64,000 nt of DNA from Streptomyces capitiformicae (GTDB lineage: Bacteria; Actinomycetota; Actinomycetes; Streptomycetales; Streptomycetaceae), in assembly GCF_002214185.1 (NCBI RefSeq), contig NZ_CP022161.1:1797767-1861766 (forward strand), read 5' to 3'. The translations under genes and the position numbers were made by a program. The notes under the pieces are model-generated. The model was not told where the DNA came from. It made no database searches and worked only from the letters and a program-made list of their open reading frames with translations. Positions within the stretch are counted from its first letter, which is position 1, and each line of letters opens with the position of its first letter. Below are positions 46,359 through 55,131 of this stretch, one piece after another.

Positions 46359-49300
46359 GTGACCACCGAGTTGATCCTGCTGTCCCGAGTCGCCTGTCGT
46401 GGGCGCGAGATCACCGCACCCCGGCTGCGCGGGCTCCTGGCGTTGCTCGCCGAGGATCCGCGCACCGGCTGCAGCACCGGCCGGCTGGTGGAGGGGCTGT
46501 GGCCGGACGAGTTGCCGGAGCGGCCGGGCAAGGCGGTGCAGATCCTGGTGTCACGGCTCAGGGGGCAGCTGGGTGCCGACCTGATCGCGAGCACACCGAC
46601 GGGGTACCGGCTGGCGCTGGACGAGGCGCGGGTCGACAGTTCCGCGCTGCTGCTGTACGAGGCGGAGAGCGCCGGGCGCGCGCGGGCTGGGGATCACGAG
46701 GGCGCCCTGGAACAGGCCGAGGCGGGCCTGGCCCTGTGGGACGGGAGCGTGGGCGCCGGGGCGGGCGAGGACCTGCACGATCCGGTGGTGGCCCTGCGCG
46801 TCGAGCGAACCCGGTCGTTCCGTGCCCTCGTCCGCACCCGGGCGCTCGCGCTCGCCCGGCTGGGGCGGCGGGAGGAGGCCGCGGCGCCCCTGACCGAGCT
46901 GGCCCGGGAGCTGCCACGGGACGAGGAGGTGCTGGCGGAGCTGCTGCGCTGCGAGGCCGCCACCGCTGGCCGGGCCGCGGCGCTGACCCGGTACGACGCC
47001 TATCGCCGCGGGCTGCGCGATGAGCTGGGCACCGACCCGGGGCCCGGACTCAGGTCCCTGTACCAGGAGTTGCTCAGCGCGGAGGTGGCGCCGGTCCGCC
47101 ACGGTGTGCCGCACGAGCCGAACCCGCTGCTGGGGCGGGACGCCGACATCGCCGCCGTGGCCGGGCTGTTGCGTGCGGCCCGGGTGGTCACCGTCGTCGG
47201 TCCCGGCGGGCTGGGCAAGACCCGCCTCGCCCACGCGGTGAGCCGGGCCGCCGAGCAGCCGGTGGTCCACTTCGTCGCCCTGGCCGGTGTCACCGACGAC
47301 GACGACGTGGCCGGTGAGGTGGCCTCGGCCGTCGGCGCCGGGGACGGACGGCAGTTCGGCGGCGCCGCCGACCCGGTGACCGGCATCGTCGCCGCGCTGG
47401 GTTCCGGGCCCGTACTGCTCGTGCTGGACAACTGCGAGCAGGTGATCCGCGGCGCGGCCGGTCTCGTACAGGCACTCGTGTCACGGTCGAAGGAGCTGCG
47501 GGTCCTGGCCACCAGCCGGGCCCCGCTGGGGCTGACGTCGGAGTCCGTGTACGCGCTGCCGGAGCTTTCCCTGGCGACCTCGGTCGAGCTCTTCGAGCAG
47601 CGGGCGCGGGCGGCCCGGCCCGGCGTGGAGCTGCCCGCCGACCGGGTGGCCGAGGTCTGCCGGAACCTGGACGGGCTGCCGCTGGCCGTGGAACTCGCCG
47701 CGGCCCGGGTGCGGGTGCTGTCCGTGGCCGACATCTCCCGCCGGCTCCGGGACCGTTTCGCGCTGCTGCGCGGCGGCGCCCGCGACGCCCCCGAGCGGCA
47801 TCGCACGCTGCGGGCCGTGGTCGAGTGGAGCTGGAATCTGCTGGAGCCCGACGGCAGGGCGGCGCTCCGCGCGCTGTCGGTGTTCCCCGGCGGCTTCACC
47901 GAGGACGCGGCGGAGTACGTACTCGGCGACACCGGGGACACACTGGGCCTGCTGGAACAGCTCGCCGACCAGTCCCTGATCAAGGTGGGCGACAGCCCTT
48001 CCGGGGTGCGCTTCCACATGCTGGAGACACTGCGGGAGTTCAGCGCGGCCCGGCGCGCCGAGGCGGGCGAGGAGGAGGCGGTGACCGACCGGTTCCTCTC
48101 CTGGGCCCGGGACTTCGGCCACGGCCACCACGATGTGCTGTTCAGCGGCGACCCGTTGCCCGCCTGGCGCCGGATGCGGGCCGAGCAGGACAACCTCGTC
48201 CTGGCACTGCGGCACGCGCTGGACCGTGGTGACGGGTCGGCCATCGCGGCCATCACCGCCGTGCTGTCCTCGCTGTGGGCCACCGACTCCAACTTCGCCC
48301 GGCTCGCCGCCCTCGCCGCCGACACCGCCGGGCCGCTGTCCCATTTCCGCCCCGGACCCGAGAACCCCGAGGACGTGGAGCCGGCCCGCAGCGCGGCGGC
48401 TGTGTGTGCCTCAAGTCTCTTCATGGGCTTCGGCCCGCACGCCGTACGCCAGCTCGTCACGCTGCGCCGGCTGCCGCCCGCCCGGCCGGACACCCTGCCC
48501 CGGGCGATGGCGGTCGTGCTGTGCGCCGTCCCGGACATGCGCCCGCCCGAGTACGCGCGGCTGCAGGAGCTCTGCGACGCCGACGAGCCCATGCTGGCGG
48601 GCGTCGCGGCCGGCGTCGCCAGCTACGTATGGGAATCCGAGCACCAGTCGGAGCGCGCGCTGGAGTGCGCCCGGCGGATGCTCGACGCGCTGGAGCCGCT
48701 CGGTAATCCGGCCATGCGGCTGCTCGGGCATGGACGGATCAGTGAGTTGTGCCTGGAGTCCGGGCGGGGCGCGGAGGCGTACGACCATCTGCGGGCCGCT
48801 TGGGACGAGCTCAGCGAGTTCGGCGCCTGGTTCGACCTGGCCGGCATCGGCTGGGGGCTGGTGCTGGCCTGTCTGCACCGCGGGGAGATCGACGAGGCGG
48901 AGTACTGGCTGGGGCTCACGGCCCTGGACCAGCAGCCGGAGGCCGCCCAGATCTACACGCCCGATCATCCGGCCCGGGCGGAGATCGCGCTGGCCCGGGG
49001 GCTGACCGAGGTCGGGCTCGGGCTGTGGCGGCAGGCTGTGGAGGGGATGCGGGAGGCCGGCCTGCTGTATGCCGACGATCCGTTCATGGAGCCGTGGTTG
49101 CTTCAGATGCAGTCGGCCGCGGTGGCGGCGCACGCGCAGCACGGCAGGCTGGAGCCGGTGGCGAAGCTGGCCGGGGAGCTGCGGGAGCGGCTGCTGGAGA
49201 TGCTGTCCTGCCCGTCGCGCTCCTCCGGTAACCGGGCTCCGGTGGAACTGCCGGTGTACGGCACGGTCATGCTCGCCCTCGGTTTCGCCGGGCTCGCCCG

Positions 49301-49514
49301 GGGCGATACGACGGCCGTGCGGCTGGTGGCGCTGGCGGAACGGATGCCGGTGATACGGGAGTTCCCCACCCTCTCCCTGGCCCGGTCCCGGCAGGCGGCC
49401 GAGAAGGCCGACAGGGCGGCGTACGCCGACGCGGTGTCGGAGTACGCCGCCCTGGGGCGGGACGAACTGCGGGCAGCGGCGCTGCGCGAACTCACTGCCG
49501 CGGCTCGCGGTTGA
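46359..49514 (+). CDS. BTAD/NB-ARC transcriptional regulator (AfsR/SARP-like)
   Basis: A 1051-residue regulator. The N-terminus is a winged helix (ITAPRLRGLLALLAEDPRTG, KAVQILVSRLRGQLGADLIA) followed by a BTAD domain (residues 95-245: LDEARVDSSALLLYEAESAG, ELGTDPGPGLRSLYQELLSA). An NB-ARC ATPase follows, with Walker A VGPGGLGKTRLAHA at about residue 281, Walker B PVLLVLDNCEQV at about 352, and the GLPLAVELAAARV box. The C-terminal 450 residues are helical repeats. Such proteins activate secondary-metabolite and exporter genes. It starts with GTG 46359. Its 3' end overlaps that of the convergent ABC permease by 23 bp. Confidence 0.9.
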   Translation: MTTELILLSRVACRGREITAPRLRGLLALLAEDPRTGCSTGRLVEGLWPDELPERPGKAVQILVSRLRGQLGADLIASTPTGYRLALDEARVDSSALLLYEAESAGRARAGDHEGALEQAEAGLALWDGSVGAGAGEDLHDPVVALRVERTRSFRALVRTRALALARLGRREEAAAPLTELARELPRDEEVLAELLRCEAATAGRAAALTRYDAYRRGLRDELGTDPGPGLRSLYQELLSAEVAPVRHGVPHEPNPLLGRDADIAAVAGLLRAARVVTVVGPGGLGKTRLAHAVSRAAEQPVVHFVALAGVTDDDDVAGEVASAVGAGDGRQFGGAADPVTGIVAALGSGPVLLVLDNCEQVIRGAAGLVQALVSRSKELRVLATSRAPLGLTSESVYALPELSLATSVELFEQRARAARPGVELPADRVAEVCRNLDGLPLAVELAAARVRVLSVADISRRLRDRFALLRGGARDAPERHRTLRAVVEWSWNLLEPDGRAALRALSVFPGGFTEDAAEYVLGDTGDTLGLLEQLADQSLIKVGDSPSGVRFHMLETLREFSAARRAEAGEEEAVTDRFLSWARDFGHGHHDVLFSGDPLPAWRRMRAEQDNLVLALRHALDRGDGSAIAAITAVLSSLWATDSNFARLAALAADTAGPLSHFRPGPENPEDVEPARSAAAVCASSLFMGFGPHAVRQLVTLRRLPPARPDTLPRAMAVVLCAVPDMRPPEYARLQELCDADEPMLAGVAAGVASYVWESEHQSERALECARRMLDALEPLGNPAMRLLGHGRISELCLESGRGAEAYDHLRAAWDELSEFGAWFDLAGIGWGLVLACLHRGEIDEAEYWLGLTALDQQPEAAQIYTPDHPARAEIALARGLTEVGLGLWRQAVEGMREAGLLYADDPFMEPWLLQMQSAAVAAHAQHGRLEPVAKLAGELRERLLEMLSCPSRSSGNRAPVELPVYGTVMLALGFAGLARGDTTAVRLVALAERMPVIREFPTLSLARSRQAAEKADRAAYADAVSEYAALGRDELRAAALRELTAAARG

Positions 49515-50328
49515 ACAGGGACCTGGACCACCAGTAGCCCAGCAGGCTCAGGCCCAGGCACCATGCGACGGTGAGGACGGCGTTCTTGGTACCGATCTCG
49601 GTGCCCATGAGCAGGCCGCGCAGGGTCTCGATGGCGGGCGAGAAGGGCTGGTACTCGGCGAACCAGCGGAGCCAGCCCGGCATGGCGTCCACCGGCACGA
49701 ACGCGCTGCCCAGGAGCGGCAGGATCATCAGGGGCTGGGCGAGGTTGCTGGCCCCCTCGGCGTTGGGGGACGCCAGGCCCATGCCGACGGCGAGCCAGAT
49801 CAGCGCCACGCTGACCAGTGCCAGCAGCCCCGCCGCCGCGAGCCACTCCAGCGGCCTCGCATCGGGCCGGAAGCCGATGGCCACCCCGACGCCCAGCACC
49901 ACGGCCAGGGCCATCAGCGACTGGATCACGCTGCCGGCCACATGGCCGATCAGCACGGATGTGCGGGAGATCGCCATGGTGCGGAACCGGGCGATGATGC
50001 CCTCGGTCATGTCCATGGCCACGGACACCGCGGTGCCGATCGCGATCCCGCCGATGGTCATGAGCAGGATGCCGGGGACGACGTAGGCGATGTACTCGGA
50101 GCGGTCCGCGGTGCCGCCGTTGATGCCGGCGCTCATCACGTCGCCGAAGACGTACACGAAGAGCAGCAGCAGGATGACCGGGGTGAGCAGGAGGTTGAGG
50201 GTGAGGGAGGGGTAGCGGCGGGCGTGCAGGAGGTTGCGCCGCAGCATGGTGAGGTTGTCGCGGAAGGGGTTGGCGGGGCGGGGCCGGGGTGCGGCACTGG
50301 TCGCAGCCGTGGTCGTCGTCGCGCTCAT
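49492..50328 (-). CDS. ABC exporter permease (ABC-2 / DrrB type)
   Basis: A 278-residue ABC-2 type permease with six membrane helices, including LTLNLLLTPVILLLLFVYVFG, YVVPGILLMTIGGIAIGTAV and LGVGVAIGFRPD. The SEYIAYVVPGILLMTI and FSPAIETLRGLLMGT segments are the DrrB/NodJ signature. It overlaps the ATPase gene upstream by 4 bp (ATGA), forming a drug- or metabolite-efflux pair. Its 3' end overlaps that of the BTAD regulator, which may control it. Confidence 0.9.
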   Translation of the reverse strand: MSATTTTAATSAAPRPRPANPFRDNLTMLRRNLLHARRYPSLTLNLLLTPVILLLLFVYVFGDVMSAGINGGTADRSEYIAYVVPGILLMTIGGIAIGTAVSVAMDMTEGIIARFRTMAISRTSVLIGHVAGSVIQSLMALAVVLGVGVAIGFRPDARPLEWLAAAGLLALVSVALIWLAVGMGLASPNAEGASNLAQPLMILPLLGSAFVPVDAMPGWLRWFAEYQPFSPAIETLRGLLMGTEIGTKNAVLTVAWCLGLSLLGYWWSRSLFNREPRQ

Positions 50329-51344
50329 CGGACGGTCTCCTTCTCGGTGGACTGGGTGGACTGGGTGGACTGGGTGGACTGGGCGGACTGGGCGGACGGG
50401 GCGAGGACCGGGCCGCTGCCGGTCAGGGCGAAGAACACGTCGTCCAAGTCCGGGGTGTGCACGGACAGTTCGTCTGCCTCGATGCCGGCCGCGTCGAGCC
50501 AGTCGAGGATGGCGCGCAGCTCGCGCTGGCTGCCGCCCGAGGGGATCTGCAGGGTGAGCGCCTCGTTGTCGCGGGTGGTCTCGCGCAGGGCGGCCGCCGC
50601 CTGCTCGTACGCCACCGGGTCGGAGAAGCGCAGCCGCACATGGCCGCCGGGGATGAGCCGCTTCAGCTCTTCGGCGGTGCCCTGGGCGGCGATCCTGCCC
50701 TCGTTGAGCACGGCGATACGGTCGGCGAGCTGGTCGGCCTCCTCCAGGTACTGGGTGGTGAGGAAGACGGTGGTGCCGCCGGAGACCAGCTCGCGGATGA
50801 TCTGCCACATGTTGTGGCGGGACCGGGGGTCGAGTCCGGTGGTCGGCTCGTCGAGGAAGATGATCCGCGGGTCGCCGATCAGTGTCATGGCGATGTCGAG
50901 GCGACGCTTCATACCGCCGGAGTAGGTGGAAGCGGGCTTCTTCGCGGCCTCCACCAGGTCGAACCGCTCCAGCAGCTCGGCGGTGACCTGCCGCCCCTCA
51001 CGCCTGGGGAGGTGCTGCAGGTCCGCCATGAGGAGCATGTTCTCCTCGCCGGTGATCAGCCCGTCCACGGCGGAGAACTGGCCGGTGACCCCGATCGCGG
51101 CCCGCACCGCCTGGGCCTCGGCGACGAGATCGTGCCCGGCGATCCGCGCCTGTCCGCCGTCGGCGCAGAGCAGCGTGGACAGGATGTTGACCGCCGTGGT
51201 CTTGCCCGCCCCGTTCGGCCCGAGCAGCGAGAAGACGGTGCCGACGGGCACGCGGATGTCGATGCCGTCGAGGACCGTCTTGTTCCCATAGGACTTACGC
51301 AACCCCGTGGCCGCGATCGCGAGTTCGTGTGTCGTCGTTGTCAT
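50325..51344 (-). CDS. ABC exporter ATP-binding protein (DrrA type)
   Basis: A 339-residue ATPase with Walker A LLGPNGAGKTTAVNIL, Q-loop VTGQFSAVDGLITGEENM, signature TYSGGMKRRLDIAMTLI and Walker B IIFLDEPTTGLDPRSRHNMW. The C-terminal extension (residues 225-320) is the DrrA-type domain; it ends in a low-complexity SAQSAQSTQSTQSTQSTEKE tail coded by a 9-bp tandem repeat. It pairs with the permease at 49492 for export of a hydrophobic compound. ATG 51344 is the family start. Confidence 0.93.
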   Translation of the reverse strand: MTTTTHELAIAATGLRKSYGNKTVLDGIDIRVPVGTVFSLLGPNGAGKTTAVNILSTLLCADGGQARIAGHDLVAEAQAVRAAIGVTGQFSAVDGLITGEENMLLMADLQHLPRREGRQVTAELLERFDLVEAAKKPASTYSGGMKRRLDIAMTLIGDPRIIFLDEPTTGLDPRSRHNMWQIIRELVSGGTTVFLTTQYLEEADQLADRIAVLNEGRIAAQGTAEELKRLIPGGHVRLRFSDPVAYEQAAAALRETTRDNEALTLQIPSGGSQRELRAILDWLDAAGIEADELSVHTPDLDDVFFALTGSGPVLAPSAQSAQSTQSTQSTQSTEKETVR

Positions 51345-51421
51345 GCCGCAGAGCTTGCGGCCGAGCCGGTTCAGAACGGCTTCAACGCGGTTTCAGCCCT
51401 CCGGCCAGGGTTTCACTGGGC

Positions 51422-51574
51422 CGTGTCGTCACATTCTGCGTCACATTCTGCGTCACATTCTGGATGTACTTGGGTGTGTGCCCGGTGCGGCGGTGGGGCC
51501 CCTCCCGCTCGAGCGGAGCCGAGAGTGAGGGAGCGTGCATGGCGTCGCGAGGCAGACGGGAATGTGACGACACG
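51422..51574. repeat. Small element bounded by 15-bp inverted repeats
   Basis: CGTGTCGTCACATTC at 51422-51436 is the exact reverse complement of 51560-51574. Inside, the 12-mer GTCACATTCTGC is repeated about three times (51428-51463), and a CTCGAGCGGAGCCGAGAGTG element (about 51509) is an inverted copy of the one at 36710. The 153-bp unit has no gene. The layout resembles a small non-autonomous (MITE-like) element, with no visible target duplication. Confidence 0.55.
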
Positions 51575-51590
51575 CCCTAGGGTGACCCCC

Positions 51591-51986
51591 ATGCAGTCCT
51601 ACACGATCGGTCAGGCCGCGCGGCTTCTCGGGGTGAGCCCCGACACCGCGCGGCGGTGGGCGGACGCCGGCCGGGTGGCCACCCATCGGGACGAGAGCGG
51701 GCGGCGTCTCATCCGCGGGAAGGATCTGGCCGCCTTCTCCGTGGAACTCGCCCAGAGTGGTGGTGGCGAGGAGGATGTCTCCCACACATCCGTCCGCAAC
51801 GCCTTCCCCGGCATCGTCACCGCCGTGAAGCTCGGCGATGTCGCGGCCCAGGTGGAGATCCAGGCGGGGCCGCACCGGCTGGTGTCACTGCTGACTCGGG
51901 AGGCCGTGGAGGAGTTGGGGCTGGAAGTCGGTGTGGAGGCCACCGCCCGCGTGAAGTCGACGAACGTACACATCGACCGCACCTGA
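51591..51986 (+). CDS. Molybdenum-type regulator: excisionase/MerR-like HTH plus TOBE domain
   Basis: A 131-residue protein with an N-terminal HTH (YTIGQAARLLGVSPDTARRW, GRRLIRGKDLAAFSVEL) and a C-terminal TOBE/Mop domain (residues 68-131: NAFPGIVTAVKLGDVAAQVE, RVKSTNVHIDR). TOBE/Mop domains bind molybdate, so this is a small ModE-like sensor. It sits upstream of modABC, separated by 111 bp, and presumably adjusts their expression. ATG 51591 follows a GGGTGACCCCC site. Confidence 0.9.
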   Translation: MQSYTIGQAARLLGVSPDTARRWADAGRVATHRDESGRRLIRGKDLAAFSVELAQSGGGEEDVSHTSVRNAFPGIVTAVKLGDVAAQVEIQAGPHRLVSLLTREAVEELGLEVGVEATARVKSTNVHIDRT

Positions 51987-52085
51987 GCGGGACGGGCCAA
52001 CCCCGGGGCGCACATGCCATCCAGTTGGCCCACTTTTCCGGCTCTTGCAAAGCCGCCGGCACTTTTTCCTTGCATCTGCGGCGAC

Positions 52086-52097
52086 TATCATCGAACC
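52086..52097 (+). promoter_or_regulatory. -10 element for a probably leaderless modA transcript
   Basis: TATCAT (52086-52091) is followed after six bases by GTG 52098. No Shine-Dalgarno sequence precedes the start, so transcription may begin at or next to the GTG. A TTGCAT (52073-52078) lies too close for a usual -35. No ModE-type palindrome is clear. Confidence 0.42.
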
Positions 52098-52919
52098 GTG
52101 ATGCCCTGTACCGCGCGCCGGACGCGCCGCACCCTGCGGGGGGCGGCTACGGGAGCCGCCGCTCTGCTTGCCCTGAGCGCCTGCTCCCCGTCCGCCACGG
52201 ACTCTTCGGACTCTTCGGCCTCCTCGGACTCCTCGGCCGAGATCTCCGGCACGGTGACCGTTTTCGCCGCCGCCTCCCTCAAGGAGAGCTTCACGACGCT
52301 GGGAAAGCAGTTCGAGGAGGAGCACCCCGGTACGAAGGTGACCTTCAGCTTCGGCGGTAGCGACTCCCTCGCCTCGAGCATCACCGGTGGCGCCCCGGCG
52401 GACGTGTTCGCCTCCGCCAGCCCCAGGACAATGGCGATCGTCACGGACGCGGGCGACGCCTCCGGCACCCCCGCCACCTTCGTCCGCAACCAGCTGGAGA
52501 TCGCCACTCCGCCGGGCAACCCGGACAGGGTCTCCTCCCTCGAGGACCTCACCGAGCCCGGCCTGAAGGTCGTGCTCTGCGACGAGGAGGTGCCGTGCGG
52601 GGCCGCCGCCCGGAAGGCGTTGGAGGCGAGCGATCTGAAGCTCACGCCGGTGTCGTACGAGCAGGACGTCAAGGCGGCCCTGACGAAGGTCGAGCTCAAG
52701 GAGGCCGACGCCGCGGTCGTCTACAAGACCGATGTGAAGGCCGCGGCTGACAAGGTGGAGGGCGTGGACTTCCCCGAATCCTCCGAGGCCATCAACGACT
52801 ACCCGATCGTCGAGCTCAAGGAAGCGCCGAACGCCGAGGCCGCGAAGGCGTTCATCGAGCTGGTGCGGTCCGCCGAGGGTCAGAAGGTCCTGACCGAGGC
52901 CGGGTTCCTCAAGCCGTGA
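52098..52919 (+). CDS. modA: Molybdate ABC transporter, substrate-binding lipoprotein
   Basis: A 273-residue lipoprotein: twin-Arg-rich N-terminus, hydrophobic stretch and lipobox ALLALSACSPS, a Ser/Asp-rich linker, then the ModA fold (VTVFAAASLKESFTTLGKQF, FGGSDSLASSITGGAPADVF, ASASPRTMAIVTDAGD, EADAAVVYKTDVKAA). It captures molybdate or tungstate outside the membrane. GTG 52098 (or ATG 52101) is the start. Its stop overlaps the modB start (GTGA). Molybdate supplied here could serve the molybdenum nitrate reductase encoded at 34.5 kb. Confidence 0.93.
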   Translation: MMPCTARRTRRTLRGAATGAAALLALSACSPSATDSSDSSASSDSSAEISGTVTVFAAASLKESFTTLGKQFEEEHPGTKVTFSFGGSDSLASSITGGAPADVFASASPRTMAIVTDAGDASGTPATFVRNQLEIATPPGNPDRVSSLEDLTEPGLKVVLCDEEVPCGAAARKALEASDLKLTPVSYEQDVKAALTKVELKEADAAVVYKTDVKAAADKVEGVDFPESSEAINDYPIVELKEAPNAEAAKAFIELVRSAEGQKVLTEAGFLKP

Positions 52920-53806
52920 CGTCCCTGCCGTCTCCGTCGTCCCCACCGTCCCCGCCGGACAAGTCCACCGCCACGCCCGACACCCTGGGGGGCGGGCCGC
53001 GGCGTCGGCCCGTCCGGAGGGGCGGCGGCCGGGGCGCGCCGCTGCCGCTTCTCCTGCCCGCGCTGATCGGCCTGGCCTTCCTCATCGTGCCGCTGATCGC
53101 CCTGCTCGTACGGACCCCGTGGCGCAGCCTCCCCGAGCAGCTGACCAGCGTGGAGGTGTGGCAGGCACTTCAGCTCTCCCTGATCTGCGCCACGGCGGCG
53201 ACAGGGGTGAGCCTGGTGATCGGGGTGCCGCTCGCGTGGCTGCTGGCGCGGGTCGAGTTCCCGGGGCGTGGTCTCGTACGGGCCCTCGTCACCCTCCCGC
53301 TCGTCCTGCCGCCGGTGGTGGGCGGTGTGGCGCTGCTGATGGCACTCGGCCGGGGCGGCATCGTCGGGCAGTGGCTGGACGACTGGTTCGGCATCACGCT
53401 CCCCTTCACCACGGCGGGCGTGATCGTGGCGGAGGCGTTCGTCGCCATGCCGTTCCTCGTCATCAGTGTGGAGGGCACGCTGCGGGCAGCCGACCCACGC
53501 TACGAGGAGGCCGCCACGACCCTGGGCGCCTCCCGCTTCACCGCGTTCCGCCGGGTGACCCTGCCGCTGATCGCGCCCGGCATCGCGGCCGGCGCCGTCC
53601 TGGCCTGGGCGCGGGCCCTCGGCGAGTTCGGCGCGACGATCACGTTCGCCGGCAACTTCCCCGGCCGTACCCAGACCATGCCCCTGGCCGTCTACCTCGC
53701 CCTGCAGAGCGACCCCGAGGCGGCCATCGCCCTCAGCCTGGTGCTGCTGGCCGTGTCGATCACGGTGCTGGCCGGGCTGCGCGACCGTTGGATGACAGCA
53801 GGATGA
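52916..53806 (+). CDS. modB: Molybdate ABC transporter, permease
   Basis: A 296-residue permease with six membrane helices, including PALIGLAFLIVPLIALLVRT, LICATAATGVSLVIGVPLAW and LVRALVTLPLVLPPVVGGVA. The EAA-type cytoplasmic loop is EGTLRAADPRYEEAATTLGA, and ALGEFGATITFAGNFPGRTQ is the ModB signature. GTG 52916 overlaps the modA stop, and its stop overlaps modC (ATGA). Confidence 0.94.
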   Translation: MTSLPSPSSPPSPPDKSTATPDTLGGGPRRRPVRRGGGRGAPLPLLLPALIGLAFLIVPLIALLVRTPWRSLPEQLTSVEVWQALQLSLICATAATGVSLVIGVPLAWLLARVEFPGRGLVRALVTLPLVLPPVVGGVALLMALGRGGIVGQWLDDWFGITLPFTTAGVIVAEAFVAMPFLVISVEGTLRAADPRYEEAATTLGASRFTAFRRVTLPLIAPGIAAGAVLAWARALGEFGATITFAGNFPGRTQTMPLAVYLALQSDPEAAIALSLVLLAVSITVLAGLRDRWMTAG

Positions 53807-54924
53807 CCGAGTCCCATGACCAGGCCGCCGCCACCGACGGCGGGGACGTCCGCGCCGGGACCTCCGGGGGCGGCCCCGGTTCCGAGGAGGGCCTCGACGC
53901 CCGTCTCCTCGTCGAGCGCGGCACCTTCCGCCTCGATGTGGCGTTGCGCGTCGCGCCGGGTGAGGTGGTCGCCCTCCTCGGGCCCAACGGCGCCGGCAAG
54001 ACCACCGCCCTGCGCGCCCTCGCCGGGCTCACCCCGCTCTCCGGCGGTCACCTGCGCCTGGACGGCACGGAGCTGGACCGTACGCCGACGGAGTCCCGCC
54101 CGGTCGGCGTCGTCTTCCAGGACTATCTGCTCTTCCCTCACCTCACCGCCCTCGACAACGTCGCCTTCGGCCCCCGCTGCCACGGCGCGACCAAGGCCGA
54201 GGCTCGCGCGCGGGCCGCCGAGTGGCTCGACCGGATGGGGCTCGCCGCGCATGCCGGCGCCAAGCCCCGCAAGCTGTCCGGCGGCCAGGCCCAGCGCGTG
54301 GCCCTCGCCCGCGCACTCGCCACCCGTCCGCGCCTGCTCCTCCTCGACGAACCGCTCGCCGCCCTCGACGCCCGCACCCGCCTGGAGGTACGGGCCCAAC
54401 TCCGCCGACATCTGGCCGACTTCGAGGCCGTCGCCGTACTCGTCACCCACGACCCGCTCGACGCGATGGTCCTGGCCGACCGCCTGGTCGTCGTCGAGGA
54501 CGGCCGCATCGTCCAGGAGGGCAGCCCGTCCCACATCGCCCGTCACCCCCGTACGGACTACATCGCCCAGCTCGTCGGCCTCAACCTCTACCAGGGGCAG
54601 GCCGACGGCCACACCGTCCGCCTCGACGCCGGCCCCGCCGTCACCACCACCGAGGCCCTGACCGGCCCGGTCTTCGTGGCCTTCCCGCCGAGCGCAGTCA
54701 CCCTCCACCGCGACCGCCCCACCGGCTCCAGCGCCCGCAACCTCTGGCACGGCAAGGTCACCGGCCTGGAGACCCACGGCGACCAGATCCGCGCCGATCT
54801 CACCGGCGAACTCCCGCTCGCCGCCGACCTCACCACCGTCGCGGCCGCCGAACTCGACCTGCACCCCGGCGCCGAAGTCTGGGCCACGGTGAAAGCGACA
54901 CAGACCCACGCCTACCGTTCCTAG
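53803..54924 (+). CDS. modC: Molybdate ABC transporter, ATP-binding protein
   Basis: A 373-residue ATPase with Walker A LLGPNGAGKTTALRAL, Q-loop VFQDYLLFPHL, signature KLSGGQAQRVALARALA and Walker B LLLLDEPLAALDARTRLEVR. The C-terminal 100 residues form a TOBE/Mop domain (NLWHGKVTGLETHGDQIRAD, EVWATVKATQTHAY), typical of ModC. The first 35 residues are an acidic Gly-rich extension before the fold. It completes the regulator-modABC unit. Confidence 0.93.
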   Translation: MTESHDQAAATDGGDVRAGTSGGGPGSEEGLDARLLVERGTFRLDVALRVAPGEVVALLGPNGAGKTTALRALAGLTPLSGGHLRLDGTELDRTPTESRPVGVVFQDYLLFPHLTALDNVAFGPRCHGATKAEARARAAEWLDRMGLAAHAGAKPRKLSGGQAQRVALARALATRPRLLLLDEPLAALDARTRLEVRAQLRRHLADFEAVAVLVTHDPLDAMVLADRLVVVEDGRIVQEGSPSHIARHPRTDYIAQLVGLNLYQGQADGHTVRLDAGPAVTTTEALTGPVFVAFPPSAVTLHRDRPTGSSARNLWHGKVTGLETHGDQIRADLTGELPLAADLTTVAAAELDLHPGAEVWATVKATQTHAYRS

Positions 54925-55131
54925 AGACTGAGCGGGAGTGAGTCCTGCTGCCGAACTTTCATTCCCACTCCGGAAAGGCGGCGTGGAGTTGTTCCCGGCC
55001 GGGGTCGCCGGCGCTCACTCGCGCACACCAAAACACACTCACACTCAGTCAAACCCCAACAGTTACCCACCCCGTCTGAGACGGAATTCCCCGGCGACCC
55101 GGAAATACCGGACGGGAACATGTCGGCTACC

